Source: Ignelater luminosus
Taxonomy: Eukaryota > Arthropoda > Insecta > Coleoptera > Elateridae
Reading direction: 5' to 3'
Assembly (NCBI GenBank): GCA_011009095.1
Contig: VTPC01090039.1
Location: forward strand, 180,318 to 244,317
DNA length: 64,000 nt
Shown here: one piece after another, positions 12,901 through 27,085 of the stretch
Layout: every line of letters starts with the position of its first letter
How positions within the stretch are numbered: the first letter of the stretch is position 1
The notes under the pieces: model-generated
The model's database searches: none
The model's input: only the letters and a program-made list of their open reading frames with translations
What the model was told of the DNA's origin: nothing
Made by a program: the position numbers and the translations under genes

Positions 12901-13499
12901 ACGAGGAATAGGTCTCTACCTGTCCCACCCAGAATTCAACGATATGCCATTTGTTAGTTCTACTAGACAGTGATTATTGCCCATAAAGCTTTACGGTGGC
13001 CGGGATACACCACCCAAAGTTATATTTTTGAAAAAAATCCGTAAAATTCAAGAATTTATATCTCAGGCTTCAGACGTGTCTGGAAGATAAAAGGCATAAG
13101 TTTAAACCCCCCCCCCACATACCAGGGGATTACGATAAACTACACCGAACCATACGTAACCAAGCTGTTCTTGTGTACTTAATTTTGGAAATTTTGAGGG
13201 GATAGGGTATATGAAAATTCATAACTAGTGCAAGAATGGAAAAATCAACTCGGAATAAATACCGTAGATATGGCTCAAGCCTGCAACTACACACGCCAAG
13301 TTTCAAATCATTTGCTCCGACCACACCCGAAAATTTAATTTTTATGTTCTTTGACCCATCCGATTTGGCTAAAAATTCATAACTCCAACTGGAGCAGGAA
13401 CCCGAAAACCTTTTAAACAATAACTAACTCCAGCAGCACTAACGAATGGCATATGAAACATTAAATTCTGGGTGGGACAGGTAGAGGCCTATTCCTCGT
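12901..13499. mobile_element. Nonautonomous DNA transposon with long terminal inverted repeats (MITE-like)
   Basis: The left end starts ACGAGGAATAGG at 12901 and continues through CTGTCCCACCCAGAATT. The reverse complement of the right end (13499 backwards) starts with the same ACGAGGAATAGG and CTGTCCCACCCAGAATT. Similarity continues through ATGCCATT and GTTAGT, giving arms of about 80 bp with only a few substitutions and one small indel. The whole element is 599 bp. The interior holds a run of ten C at about 13107-13116 and a 96-codon motifless frame on the - strand (13130-13420) that I do not regard as a transposase. No transposase is present, so any movement depended on another element. A target-site duplication is not obvious (flanks ATACTA and AGGTGA), so the superfamily cannot be assigned. 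Confidence 0.8.
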
Positions 13500-16400
13500 A
13501 GGTGATATTTGTTCTCGACTCATTGATGAACATTATGCAAGTTAATACGTAACTGTCTCACATCAATAAAATCAGTTTTGGTTTAAAATATATCACTATT
13601 CATGGACAATTAATAATTTGTTTTAGTTTTACTATAATTAAAAAGGAAAACTGTTTTAGCCAACATGGGCACGGAGAAGTACAATAAAATATAACAACAG
13701 AAATCCTGCTGCCTTGGTATACAATATTTTGTAAAAGAAACTGATTACGTTGGCGTTACTTTGCTTAACTGAGAGCCCGCATTCCACCATAATTCGGTAA
13801 CAACTTTGGAAATCAAATTGTATGTCATGAAATGAGGAATGAATAACGAAGACTGTAAACCATAATAAGGGTAAGATTCTTTGTTTTTCGAAGACCAGGT
13901 AACATGTTCCGACATAGAAGACTACAGATTCCATAATCTATCAGCTTAAATCGGCAAGTTTTTCAAATGTTGTCCTTGTGCACAAAATCTTTTAGATCAA
14001 GGAATTAAAGTAACCGTTTCTTGTTACCTCTGACGAATCACGACGAGTTGGCAACAAATTCCAATGCGAGTTATGAAATCTTACAACTAAAAGACATTGA
14101 AAATCGCTCATACTATTAATACTGTAACAACTCATTCATCACCTATTTTTGGAACTCTAATTCATGGTAAAGCCCACTAAGCTTTTGAGAAGATTCTGAT
14201 TTTTCGGATGGCGCTATCGCAGTTTTTCAAATCAGAACAATTTTCTATAAGTTTGCGGTTAGCAAGCAGACTAAATACAGAGCACTGTTGAATGACACTG
14301 TTAAAAATTAATTTAAGTCGATCATTCGCTGATCCTAGCGTTGAAATCATTGTTTCCGTCCTTAATTATTTTGGAAGTTTGGTTTGTTTTGAAAACACTT
14401 TACTAATAGTCTGATTGTTAGTTTGCTCAGTGTTTTAAATTTTAATTCCAAATAGCTACTGGAAATGGAACTGTAGAAAGAGGGCAACAAAATATAGTTA
14501 GTTTATTGTTGGATTCACCATTTACACTACCTTAATCATGTTCTTCAGGTGATCCTGAAGAAATAAGCTTATTGTAGAACTGGCGGTTGGGCAGTGAGAG
14601 ATTTAGAGATTCGATCTTGCAGGGTAATAGTTCACTTTGAAAGAAAAGACTGATTTTGAACAACGGAAGCTTGTGTTCAAAAATGAAAAAATATCTATTT
14701 TTTCAGACAGTGCAACAGCTATTTGTAGAAATGCCATCTTAGAGAAAGACTTTTGCAAAGTTTGGGAAACTTACTTTATATTCATAAAAGAATTTTAGTT
14801 GCATCTACGATTTATTAAAATACTGGTGTAACGTATATGAGAATCTGAGACATGTTGCAGTTTGTTGTCACGAGACGCTAAACTGTGTCTTAAGTTAATT
14901 CTGTCGGCGATGCTCATAAGAAATTCTTGACTTCATATTGTTGTTTCATAATCATAGCATACCTTAAATCGCGTTACCTTAAAAGCCATTGAGGTAAGAA
15001 ACACCTATTAAACCGTGGAGTGTTCCATTAAACAGAGTCTTTATATACGGTCCGCGGTCAAAAAATGTGATATGGAGAACAATTCAGCTTGAATTTTGCT
15101 TTTATTTTGTTTTGCAAGCCAAAATTGAATTAGTAGGTTGTGACTAATTCGAAGAAAGCGAACAATACCGATTTTCTAAAAGAGAGATTGCGAAAGACTT
15201 TAGATCTTAATAAGTAGCCACTGTGCTCATTATATTGATTTGTAATGAGTCAAAGTAGGACTGAATTAGCGAATTCTGGCTATTAATTCTTGACTGGGTT
15301 GAAGACAAGATTCAAAAATAAAATTTGGAAAGTCTGAAATCCTAATAACTCAGTAACCATTAAATTGCTTTTGTTAATTTGTAATGCGATGATCTCCAAA
15401 AATTCTTTCAGAACTTTGGGTGTTCTCGAAAATGTTTCTGTAGGACAAAATTTCAAAATTATATGTATGTATGTTATCTTCAAAGTCGAAGGTTGGATTA
15501 AAATATTTAAGAGCTATGAATTTGATTGGATTTACTTAGCAAAAGAGAGGAACTATTTCTGCCCTCCAACAGTTTTCAGTATTGTTAATTTTGTTTTAAT
15601 TATCAATCCTTTACGGATATTGCATCAGTTAACTTTCTATTTTCCATTCTTTCGTCGTTGGTGTACCTCTTGGTTTCATCTGAAACATTGTTCTTGAAGT
15701 ACAAGGTAAAGAAATCTACACTTAATTGTCATAATAATCTTACCCAACTCTGTTTTTGCTTGACTTTTAGTATTCTGTATAAACCGTCAATTATTTATGA
15801 GTTTGTTTATAAGTTAGATACTTTAATTTTACTGTTTTTATTCGTTACTTAACACTAGAATTATCTTTACTCCTTCTTATCTATTTTATGTTGAGTTTCA
15901 CCTTTTTATTGTAAAGAATAACAAAATATTATTTAGTTTGATGCCTTTACTATTTTCTGCCTTTTCTCGAATTTAAATACCTTCTATTCTAATTGTTTAA
16001 CTTTGAAATCTCCAAAATAAACCTATCACATCTATCAGAGAGAGACTTAAAATAGATCCTTTCCATCTCGCAACTGTAACAAAACATCTAACCTGGAGTA
16101 CACTTAAATTGATAAATGTAATGTCTACTATACTCATTGGCCATTTTTCACACTTGCCGTACAATACTAATGTTTTAACTTTAAATAAAAAAAAATAATG
16201 CTCGTATTGCTCGTCTAATATATGGTTTGTATGTATGTATTAGAAAAAGGTGACTGTTCGTAAAGCTTATTGTATTAGAAAAAGACAAATAATACGGAAT
16301 GAATGATGTGTAGAAAACTACACGTTTATACACGTTGAACAACTTGTTTGATACTTTTTGTTTCTATTTCCTACATGAAGGAAGAAACGAGCACTCACTG

Positions 16401-19400
16401 ACTCAACTTCTCTCTAAGGTTAATTATAATTTTATTAATTATATTTATTATATATTACTGTATTTCTTGAATTAACTAGAATTTTTCAACCCATTCAAAA
16501 TATTTTTTCCCGGAATAAATTACAATGATTGTTTATCTTTTTATATTTAACTCGATAAGTTAAAAAAAATGAATACACATTTTGAGGACTGCACATAAAA
16601 ATGAATGCCATTCACGTGTGATAAAAGCAACAATGATAAAAGTTTACTGACCTACACTACAATGCAGAATTGTAAATTATTATCAAGAAACGATAAAAAA
16701 AAATATTTCTAAAAGGCCTTCACTTTTTTAATCGGTTCCGTTTTAAAAACAGTAAATTAGTTTAAAAAGGAAGTGTTTAATTATGCTTGCGTATCACCTA
16801 ATCAATAATATGTAGAAGTCTCATTTTTCTTTTTTATTAAAATTAATAAATATCGACTTCGTTTCCTGTTTTTGAACTTTATTATAATTCATTAACTGGA
16901 ATGCAAGTTCAAAATGTTGACCATGCTAACTTTGTAGTGCAGGTGAATGCAAAAAAAACAATAATTAAGAAAAAAACAACAACACATTATAATAATTAAA
17001 CAAAGGTTACAAATAATCTGTATGTCAATAAAAGTAAACCTCATTAAGGTTACGTTATAAAAAGAGATAAGCAAGATCACTAACCTACCACAAATAAACG
17101 TACGTACACACATTTACCGTGTACGACTATCTTTCTTTCAAAAGTGTTACCTTGGCAAGTTTTATCAAGCTCTATAACGGAATATTCATGCAGATATAAT
17201 TTGTAATTAGACGGGAAAAAATCGACGTATACATAAAAGAATGAAAATAGGTAAAATAAAGTTGTTTGTTATTAATAATAAAAATGTATGAAAAATCGTG
17301 AAAACTACTACTGGTAGGTGCATAATTTATGACGAAATATTCATAATTTTCTTACCACAATTATCTTGACATCTCGTGTATTATATTATTATTATATTAT
17401 TAGACACATAAAACAATCATAAATATTATATTTATTATTATAAAGTGATGCCTCCAAGGTAATACTTGTGCTCATTTTATATCGGTTCAAAAGAGAAGAA
17501 AAAGTGACAGAAAATTTATTATTAATTCTAACATCGAAGTTAACATGCATAATCTATTATAATTATTATTTAGAGTAAATCAGTAGCACAAAAATTATTT
17601 ATTAAAAATCAATTAGAAAAATCAGCCAATAGCATTTATTACGGTTTTTAGCTTTTCTTATTCTAGCTTGATAGCTACTTGACATTTTTCTATTTTTTCC
17701 AAGAGGTTTTTTTAATAATTCGAACACATTGTTTCTGCTTCTTTTGATTTCTTTTTTGTGAAACTTAGGGCTGACGTGGCGCACCGTGTCATTATAAGAA
17801 AATCAAAATCCAGGACGCGACTATGCATTCTTTGGGAACGATGTCTTCAGAGTTTAGCCATCATATTGCTTTGCCTAGACGAGCTTTATTATTTTTATGT
17901 CAAAGAAAACGATAAACCAATCCAGTAGTGTGTAATTACGTATTGTCAGTTGCAGGAATTTCCTCAGGATAAACTCTATGTCCCTATATTCTCTAACGCT
18001 GCTGTGGGCAATTTGGCCCCCCGGGCCCAATTTTCTCGCATGAAAGCAAAATGGAAAAAACTAATTTTCATATAGAACGTCCTAATTGCCTGAATTAATC
18101 CAATGCAAAGCATACGAAGAGTTTTTTCAAATTTCGCTAATTATTTCTACGGACCAAAGTACTCACATAACTATCTGTGCAGTTGCTTGCTGTCGGTTAA
18201 CTCTCTGTCATGTACCTTTGCAGCCCCAAATGTTTTGGATTCCCTGGAAGGTCCCATCTCTTCATGTCACCAATACTTCAGAAAAGTTTTGTTTATGTCC
18301 TTACTGGAAACAGGAAATAATTTTGTCTGTTCCTGCTTTTAATTGTCATTAGTAGGGTGCACGTGCTAGTAACAGTCAGGCAAAACAGGAACTCAAGATT
18401 TTACCTACTGGTATCATTATTCTCTCCAAAGCAATAAAAACAAGCTCAAAGATGTATCGTCTCCTAAAGCCAGGCATTATAGCTAAATTCCGTTTAAATG
18501 CTATTACTGCTGGTAATGCTATTAATATCAAGTACGTCACGATCTTACACACTTTACTAAGTCTAAAACTGTTATTTCGTTTTTTATTTGGTAGAACGTG
18601 GAAGTTTTGGGAGGTTAATTTTATTTTACTGCTGTCGATTCGGCAATTTAAGCGAAGTATGCTAAATTTCAGTAGAAAACGATTTCCTCAGTGACTCAGC
18701 TGCTAAAGCTATCGCAGTATTGCTTGCTTTTCTCTTTTTGACTGCAGTCTGTATTAAATCTGAGATTAGAAAGCTGCCTCGACCACTAACGTTTGTGGGT
18801 GCTGACAAACTCAGCCAGAAGTTTAAAGTGAATTCTTCAGCAGCTTTTGTTCAGCTTAGGGAACCTGTTCAGTTAGAATCTCAGCCGCTGAGCGTCTTCA
18901 AAGCACTCATTATGTTTAGTTTTCCAATGGTAAAATATAGAACGTCCGATTTTCTTCAAGCCTTTTCTTTCTTTCTTTGTTTTGGAACGCACACTATTAG
19001 TATATTCAATTCTTCATAATAGTATTCGTCGTGCTCTATGTGTGCGGAGTTTGGGTGACTGGAAGGAGACTTGCAGTAAGATCGTTAGAATGTTCATGAA
19101 ATCATGACTAGAATATAGTTTTATCTGATCTTAAGAAGAAGAAAGATCTTGTATCGTTTCTATCATTATCTTCTTCATTTTAAGATACTAGAAGAGTCGT
19201 TTTGCGTTCAGTCGGACAAAATCTGCATGGTCGGCCCATTACAGTTCAGCACCTATTTTGCAACATTACTTCCTACATATTTTTATTATTATTTCGGTAC
19301 TGCTTAGAATTAGTTTTATTTTTATTATAACCTGCCCAGCTTTAGTAGCACAAATATTACATGTTACAGAACGCTCTAACTTTTATAGTGATATGAACGT

Positions 19401-20203
19401 TGCTGCTTCTGAATTTTCCAAAATCTGTTTATAAGATCTCGAAGCTAAGAGTGGTTGAATCCTGCTAAACTCCGAGAGCTAATGGGTACTAATGGAAAAC
19501 AACAAATTTGTGGTGAGCTCACTGTAACCAATTCCAAAACAAGTCATACAGCTGTCGAGAAAGGTGCCTCCAATTACAGCTTCTTACTTAAGGAGAATCA
19601 AATTGATACAGTGACTGAATCATAAAATGTTATATATACAGGTAATTTGGCCAAAGTTAATGGAGGGGATGTAAAAAAGATCTCACGATCAGGTCTTAAG
19701 AAACAAAAGATATCTACTTTTATTGCTGATCTGATATATTCAGATTGATAATGCGTGTCGACAAGAAATAGATATTGCGTACTAAAGGTAATTCAGAATT
19801 GAGCAGCTAAGAATCTTAACGATATCAAGTAAAATAAGCTTTATTTTTTCTATAACTTAACATAAGTGAACGTATAATACTTTTAAAGTCGATGCTCTAA
19901 TGCCAAGTACCCGAAGATGGTGATCAAAATAATGATTTAGTTCAATGGATCACAGTAAATCTCTCGAGTTTTGACCCGCTACATAGTGTCAAGTCATGTG
20001 ATAAAGAGAAGATTAATAAATCGTATAGAGATTTCAAAATTTAGTCAATGACCTTCGAAGTGTAGAATCCAAGTCAGGAAGGCTTATTCAAATAAACGAA
20101 CAAAAGGAAATTTTCTCCGCTTGATTATATATTCTTGTTCCAAAATTGCATTAAGATTCGTAATAACTTTCAAAGTGAAAGAAAATAGATTTTCTTTTTT
20201 TTT
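13500..20203. other. Noncoding DNA, nothing recognised
   Basis: A long stretch of AT-rich sequence without recognised exons. Part of it (about 16000-17600) is very AT-rich with ATT/TAA-laden texture like unique intronic DNA. About 18000-20000 is more balanced and probably repeat-derived. Open frames of 80-100 codons around 18086-19019 lack domain motifs and do not form a splice series. Confidence 0.45.
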
Positions 20204-22105
20204 ATGAGTATGTCTCCAAGACGCGTTGCTATGTCGCTGTTTGTTTTTCCTAGGCTTGCGGTCTTTACGGCTTGTACAAACGTGTTTGGAGGCTTCAGAT
20301 GTACATGTGTGTACCAAAACATTTGCAGAATCTTAATTTCTTTAGGGTCTGCAATACTTGGTAGGGCCAGATTTCTTGAGATCCGCTAAGTCTCTGAACA
20401 TTAAGATTCTCTTGAATCCGAGATTTCTGTTCAGGAAATGATGTAGGTTTTTGAATCTTTGATAACTCTTGCAGGAAATACGTGGTGATAAATTAGACAT
20501 TAGAGTTTCTAAATCCTGGGCAGCTTAGAATCTTGTCATCTGTTGATTCTTGAAGGTTTCCAAATTTCCACTTTAACCTTTCTTGGTCTTATAGTAGTTG
20601 TGCTACTGTTTTAATCTACTCGACAGCATTTTTTGTTAGGCAGATTGCACTGAGATTAAGTTTTGAAGATTTCCACAAAAATTTGCTTTACAAAATGCAG
20701 CAAACCGAAAACTAATGTGTCACGTTGCACATGCAGGCAGACAGGTCTGGAGCAGTGTACTGAAAGTGAATTGGCAAAGCCAAGCAGCACAGACTTATAA
20801 AGCGTGTGTCCCTTTCAATTCAATTTCAAATTTATCGTCAACTCATTGTAATTACTACTCTACTCTGAACAGACAAATTTTTGTTATCATTAGCATCTTG
20901 GTACACCAGTTCATCTTTTTGTTATGAGTATTTACTATGAGAAATTGCCATATTTGTATGATTAAAAGGAAGACAGGAGCAATCATAGCTTAAATTTATA
21001 AATGGAACTTTATGGCTTTCAAAAAACTTTATAGATTTGTTTCTCGATTTCATGAGCTGTAAATATAAGACATGTGTTCTTAGAAGGGCAGTACTAAGAC
21101 AACATGCTTGTTAATCTGATTTAAAAAAAGTATTTAGAAAATTCTTGTCATTTGTAAAAAATTAACAAAAATGATCAGATTATCTATTTTGTGTTCTGAA
21201 GAGTGTTGCTATCTACTGATCCGTTTTTTTCTAAAAGGCTTGCGGCATTTATGGCTTGCAGAACCTTGCCTGTTTATGCACTGTAGAGTTGTGTAAGTAT
21301 AGTGGTCTTTGCAAAATCTTAAGTTTAGGAATTATGCAAGTTTCGAGATCTTTATGAACTTTTCATAGTTTATCTCTACGCTTTTTTGGCTTCTTGGTGC
21401 GATGTATTGGTTCTTAAAAGTTTCGAGTCTTTGATTCAAAATCTACAGATTTCTTTGCTTTTACAATAACAACTATTATAATTATCACCGTCAATCTGTT
21501 CGCTAAAGATAATTCCATGTCCATATGTTTAAATGTAAGTTAGAGATTTTTCCCTTAGACAAATTCCAACGTTCAAGAACAACTTTACGAACTCTTATTT
21601 AAAAACTGCATCAAAATTTATAAAAGCTTTGATAATCAACAATTCAAAATCCAAAACGTGTTGCTATCTAAATTTTTTGCTTTTATGGCTAGCAGAATCT
21701 TTGCTGTACTCTCTACATGTTTTTGTAGATGTCAAAATATTCGTGATACGTGGATCTCTGCGAGTTTACAGTTTTTCTAAAATCCGAAGTTTTTATTCAA
21801 GGAATTAGATGACCTTTCAGAGCGTGCGAATTCTCATAGTCTTAGTAGTCTTATTTTTCTGATGTTCTGTTGGTTTTTGAAAGTTTTCGAGTCTCTAATC
21901 CAAGAATGATACCACAGACTGCATAGTCTGTTTGCTGAAAGTAGCTTAATCCTTAAAGGTTCCATTTTTCCCAACGACCTTTTCCTTAAACAAATTCTAT
22001 CGCTGAAGAAAAAGTTTAGATATTCTTGAACTCAAATTGAGTTTTAAAAATTTTTCAGAAATGTTTGCTTTACAAAATGCATTAAAACTCGAAACGACTG
22101 TATTG
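20204..22105. repeat. Three diverged copies of one repeat
   Basis: Three segments share an ordered series of phrases: copy A about 20204-20720, copy B about 21195-21640, copy C about 21650-22105. Each starts near GTTGCTATCT/GTTGCTATGT, followed by a TTTATGGCTTGCAGAA-like phrase. Copies B and C share GTTGGTTTTTGAAAG-type phrases with GAGTCTTTGATTC/GAGTCTCTAATCC, TCTGTTCGCTAAA/TCTGTTTGCTGAA and CCTTAGACAAATTC/CCTTAAACAAATTC. Copies A and C both end near TTTGCTTTACAAAATGCA. Copies B and C are adjacent; A is separated from B by about 470 bases of unrelated sequence. No terminal repeats or coding motifs were seen and the family is unknown. Confidence 0.5.
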
Positions 22106-25100
22106 TTTTGCATATTCGAGCAATATGAGTTTATTGACCGTGCAAAAAGAGATAAGGTAAACCCAAGTACTAGGTACAGTCCTCTAAAGTGCGCATTTCT
22201 TTTTAAATTGAGATTGTTAACGCATCATAATTCCGACTTACAGATATCTTTGGTTAATTTAATGGATGCTTAGAAAATTCTTAGAAAGAAATTTTAATTC
22301 TTGAATTATTGAATTGTCAAGACAAAAGATTTTATACAAAAGAGTTTTTCACTGCGACATCAACTAATCTTTTCATGATAAACCTAATAGCCAAATTAGG
22401 ATTCATCACTAAACACTATACTCTGTCTCACTAATAGGAATGTTCTTGGATTGCTTTATTGTGAACTTAAGATTCTTTTTTCAGTTAGACATGAAGGCTC
22501 AGACAAAATCAATCTTGGGTAAACAATTAATTATTTGCAATAGCTTACCAGAAAACGGTTTCATTGGATTATTTTGGTTACATTTTCTAAAGTTACAGAA
22601 TTTATTCCAAGTAAGTTTGTTTTGGGCTGGCATCTGTGGCAATAAAATAATGTAATTTGACTGACAATTTCTAGATTAGACTCTACCACCTCTTTTAACT
22701 AGTAAAATGTTGAGTTGTCTTTTCATCAAAGGGCCCTATTTGAAATAATGGTTTGGTGTTTAATAATTTCTGGTGGCGGGTCAGGAATATTTATTTAAAT
22801 GGAATTGGGCTCTGGCAATTTCCTAAGGTCCAATCTTTTAATAGGAGGGCGATCTATCTGTTATTGAAGTCATAATCATAGATTTGAACATCAATTTTGA
22901 ACTCAAAACTCTCTCAAGCATTTTCTTTCTTTGCTCTTATTAATTTTGTTGTAAGCTTCTGACCACTGATTGTATATCTCTGAACTACCTAAAGAAACTT
23001 AAAAAAGGAAATAATTGAAAATGAACTCAGGTTAAATATTCAATCAAACTCGCTTCGAGAAATATGTTCATATTATTTAGCATATTGTGTCTGTTATTAT
23101 TTGTTATATTTCATATTGTATGAAGCATTACACTATAAAATAGCTTGATCTTTCTATTGAAAACAGACAATTGAATAACATAATCAGACAACATCAATGA
23201 TCAATTAATTTTATTTTTATAGACTGTGAGCATTAATTATAATGCAGACCTTATACGCAACACCACATAACATTATAAAACAAAGTATGTAAACAGTGTA
23301 GAACGGTTTTACAACTTTAAACTCTTAAAACTGTTAGTTTAAAAATAATAAATAAACAAATGAATAGAAAGTGGTTTTCACTTTTTACCATATTTTTACA
23401 TAGATAGTTAAGTTGCTTGTTACTAATATTTACTGCAGATTATTATACCACAAGATCTGTAATTTGATTTGAAGAATTATTATTATAAAAAGGTGGTTTA
23501 AAATCTTTAATGTGGATGTTATGATAACTTATTTTCTAGATCTTATATTCATACCAAAGTAACAAACGGGAAATAGAAAGAAAATGATGGTATTTTGCAG
23601 TTCTTATTTGATAAAATCAATAAAAGCATAAAAGAAATAATTTCCAAAATTCTTTAAAATCTCATTTGCATTTTTTGAGTAGGAAAAAACAAACGTCATA
23701 GAAAACAGAAAATTTCGAGGAAAAATGAACTTTTACTGTGCAGTGTTATAGTTCTGTACTCGCGCAGCGGCAATATAATATTGTTTTAGCATTACTATAC
23801 ATTTTTTGCATTTCGACCTTAATAAACCATAAAGTCAGCACCTGCTTAAGTCAAAAGCCAACTTGTCTTAATTTCATTTACTATTTCTATTTCATATAAC
23901 AAATTGTTTTGTCAATAATTCAATTAAATTTTGTAAGAGCTAATAATATAAAACAGTTTTTTTTTTATGAAAACTTCATGTTAGCAATTATTCAGATAAT
24001 TCCGTATAATGTTTTCAAAGCTATGTTAGAAATCTTATTTTCACAGTTAAATTAATTCTTTCTTTTATAATATAAGCAATGCCGCCGATTTAATTATCTA
24101 TTGATTAACGGAGAGTTACATAAAGTTGTCACATTTTTCTGCATTAATTTACAAAGTTTACTAGAAAAAGAAAATTTGAATAATGTTTAATCTTAAGGTA
24201 AACAACTAAAAGTAAAATACATTTCACCATGATTATTATTATTTTACATACTATGTATGTATCTTAATGAACAATCAGAGATAAATGTACTTTCTGCATA
24301 CATACATCATGTTTGAAAGAATTGTTAACACATACAAAGTATTTTTTATTTTTATTTTAGATTTGTTGGAAATAATTAACTTTATCGATTTGTATTTTAT
24401 TCGAATAAAACTGGTTATACTAATATAACACGATGCATGTATTGAGGAAGTTGAAATAAATTTCTTAGGGGTAAATTTCAATTAGATATGCAGATATGTG
24501 TATATGTACGTTTTACAAAACAACGTAATTGTAAGAGGTTAGTATAACTGTTATTTAGACTAATTTATAAAAGACCTAAATAAGTCCTCGCGCACGTTTT
24601 ATTATTCATAAAATTACCTATTAACATCCATATTTACGTCTGTACTGTGTGGAATTTTAATATTTAATTGTACTACTGCCTTGTTTAAATGAAAAAGTAA
24701 TTCATTATAATAAATGTACATGATAAATGCTTGACAAGGAGTTCAATGCTACTTATTGTGAATAAATAATATAGTTCGTAGGTCCGGATTGTTGATAGGA
24801 AAATATGGGAAGAATGCACCTGCTTTTTTCAATTTTATTGTTATTATTAATATTATCTGTTAACAAGCTTTAATTGCATTTTTGCTGATAATTACATGTC
24901 GAGATCTATAAATTTTGAAACTGAACAAGCATGACGAATAAAACTGTATAGTCTTATTCATCTCGTACAACATGTATATTACAACTAATAAATAAAATAA
25001 AGACTGGGTATAACGATAATAAATAAAACAGTTGGCTTTTCACGTATGAGTAATTCCAAGTGATGAGGAAGGTTGTCATTACACGATAGAGACATACATA

Positions 25101-26845
25101 AATGATTGTTAAAAATTATTTTATAATTATTTCTAATTGTGCACGTCTTCCAATATAATAAATAAATTAATGCATAAAAAAATATTAAAGAAAGGGTTTT
25201 ACATTCTTTTTAAGACGGCCTCGAAAGCTATACCACCTACTAGCGGCGCACCTAACTTGTAGTAGGTACAACACACTCATAAAATTGTCGATGTTTTATT
25301 AACAAATAACGTAAAATAATTATGAAATGTGGTCGCAGACCGTAGACTCAATAAAATGATAATTGTTTGAATATAAATGTAAAATTATATAATAATATTA
25401 ATATAAAGTAGAAATTATTAGTTTTTGGTTTTAATATTATTTTATTTGGCAGCAATTATAAATGTGCAATTTTATTTTATTTATTATTATTTGGAAAATT
25501 TAAAACGTTTAGGGAAATGTCGCCGCACCATTTAAAAAGCTCATATCAAATTTATTCATATGTTACGTTGTATCGCATTTCTGTCGTCCTTCATCCCTTG
25601 CATGTTGTTTTGTAAACTGATATCTGTTAATTCTTTATTTTTAATTAGTTTCATAACCTTTAAAACTATACAGGACATCTTGCTTTAATATGAACTAAAT
25701 TTTAAAGTTGATATACCGTTAAGCTCATCTAAAAATATTCTAATTGTTCATAATCTTGTAGCAGTAATTTGTATTAGCAAAACAAGATATCTGTTCTGGC
25801 AGAAACGCTATCACAGTTTTGTGCAGATCAAATTGTAGACAGTACGAAATCCTTTTCCATGTATTGTATTTTCGAATCCAAAAGTCAGCTGTTGCGTTTG
25901 CAGACTTGGTAATTTCAAGACGTTTTACTAAAGCAAGTTTTTTCAAAACACTCATCAAAATTTTTTATTAGATACGTTGTTTATCAGGAAAGCTTAAGAA
26001 TTGACACGGCTTGTATTCAAAGATGAAAGCTCTATCTTCGCTCATGCCACTAAATACTACTATTTGAAACTTTATTATCTTGCTCATTAACTTTTTCAAT
26101 AAATTCAGACCGAAAGGCCTCTAAAAGCAACTAACTTAATGATCGATATTCCAGTGTGCTTAGTATTAAAAAACGAGTTTAATGAACGGCATATTATTAT
26201 TACTCTGTAATATGTCCTTGAAAGAACGTTGTTTTGATAAGATGATTTCCGATGAAACGTCTAATACGGTGTGACTTTGTCCTCCTAGATAGAGAGCTGG
26301 CAACGTTTCTTGATTTTAATGGCACTTGCAATGTGGTATGATTGAATGCAAAACTGTCGCAAATCAAGATAGATTTACTAACTTGTCAGAATCGTTTTGA
26401 CAATGCTACTAATACAATATTGACTTTTACTCTACAACGGGTGTTGCCAAAACAAAATATGCGGAAATTTACACAAAAATCAAAATTTACATTACTCTCG
26501 ATGGTTGACGTACACACATATTATGTCGAGAATTTGGCCAATCTTGATCTTGATTGACATCAAACTTCGGAGTTTGTACCAGAAATATATTTGTAAACGA
26601 TGTTTACATAACGTTCTTATGTAATGCCATACTAGAGAAAAGACTTCATGCTTATAAAAAAATTTGTGAAGTCTGTGTCTCACGTCAAATCTATACCAGT
26701 TTTCCTGGATGCGTCGGGGCAAAAGTGAACCGGTTTTTTTTTAAAATATATCCATTTTTTGCCAGGAAAAGACAGGAAGACAGTCGCTGTGGTTTTAACT
26801 GCCTGTCGTGTGTTTGTAATTAGCTCTTTGAGATTAATGAAGGAT
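22106..26845. other. Noncoding, very AT-rich DNA
   Basis: No gene, tRNA or transposon recognised. From about 23100 to 25600 the sequence is low-complexity A/T with long A or T runs and ATTATT steps, like unique intronic DNA. A pair of facing CACCTACTAG and TAGTAGGTAC motifs lies near 25235-25270 and could be a small dyad. Open frames here are short and motifless. Confidence 0.45.
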
Positions 26846-27085
26846 GAAGCCTAGCTCGTCTTCGTATTTAACTTTCTAAGAAGGTTGATGGAAGGCAAAC
26901 CCCAATCTTGGGCTACCATAGATTACAGTGGGAGGGCGTATCTCGATTCGTGCTGTATTAGCACTCACTCTTAAGCAGGTTAATAGAGCACGAAAGCTGA
27001 CCTTGGGACCTGTAGAAAAATATATTTCGATCTGTCTTCATATTTAGTTCTTTTAGAAGCTTGATTGATGGCGAAGTCTGACTAA
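26846..27085. repeat. Small diverged direct repeat, about 177-bp offset
   Basis: CTCGTCTTCGTATTTAACTT followed by AAGAAGGTTGATGG near 26854-26900 recurs as TCTGTCTTCATATTTAGTTC followed by AGAAGCTTGATTGATGG near 27030-27070. The spacing suggests one tandem duplication of a segment of about 180 bp. The sequence between the copies includes a GGGAGGGCGTATCTCG stretch that is richer in G/C than its surroundings. No family assigned. Confidence 0.4.

Noticed and set aside
13130-13420. Transposase inside the inverted-repeat element
   Set aside because: The 96-codon frame has no DDE/DDD signature or DNA-binding motif and is far too short for a transposase.
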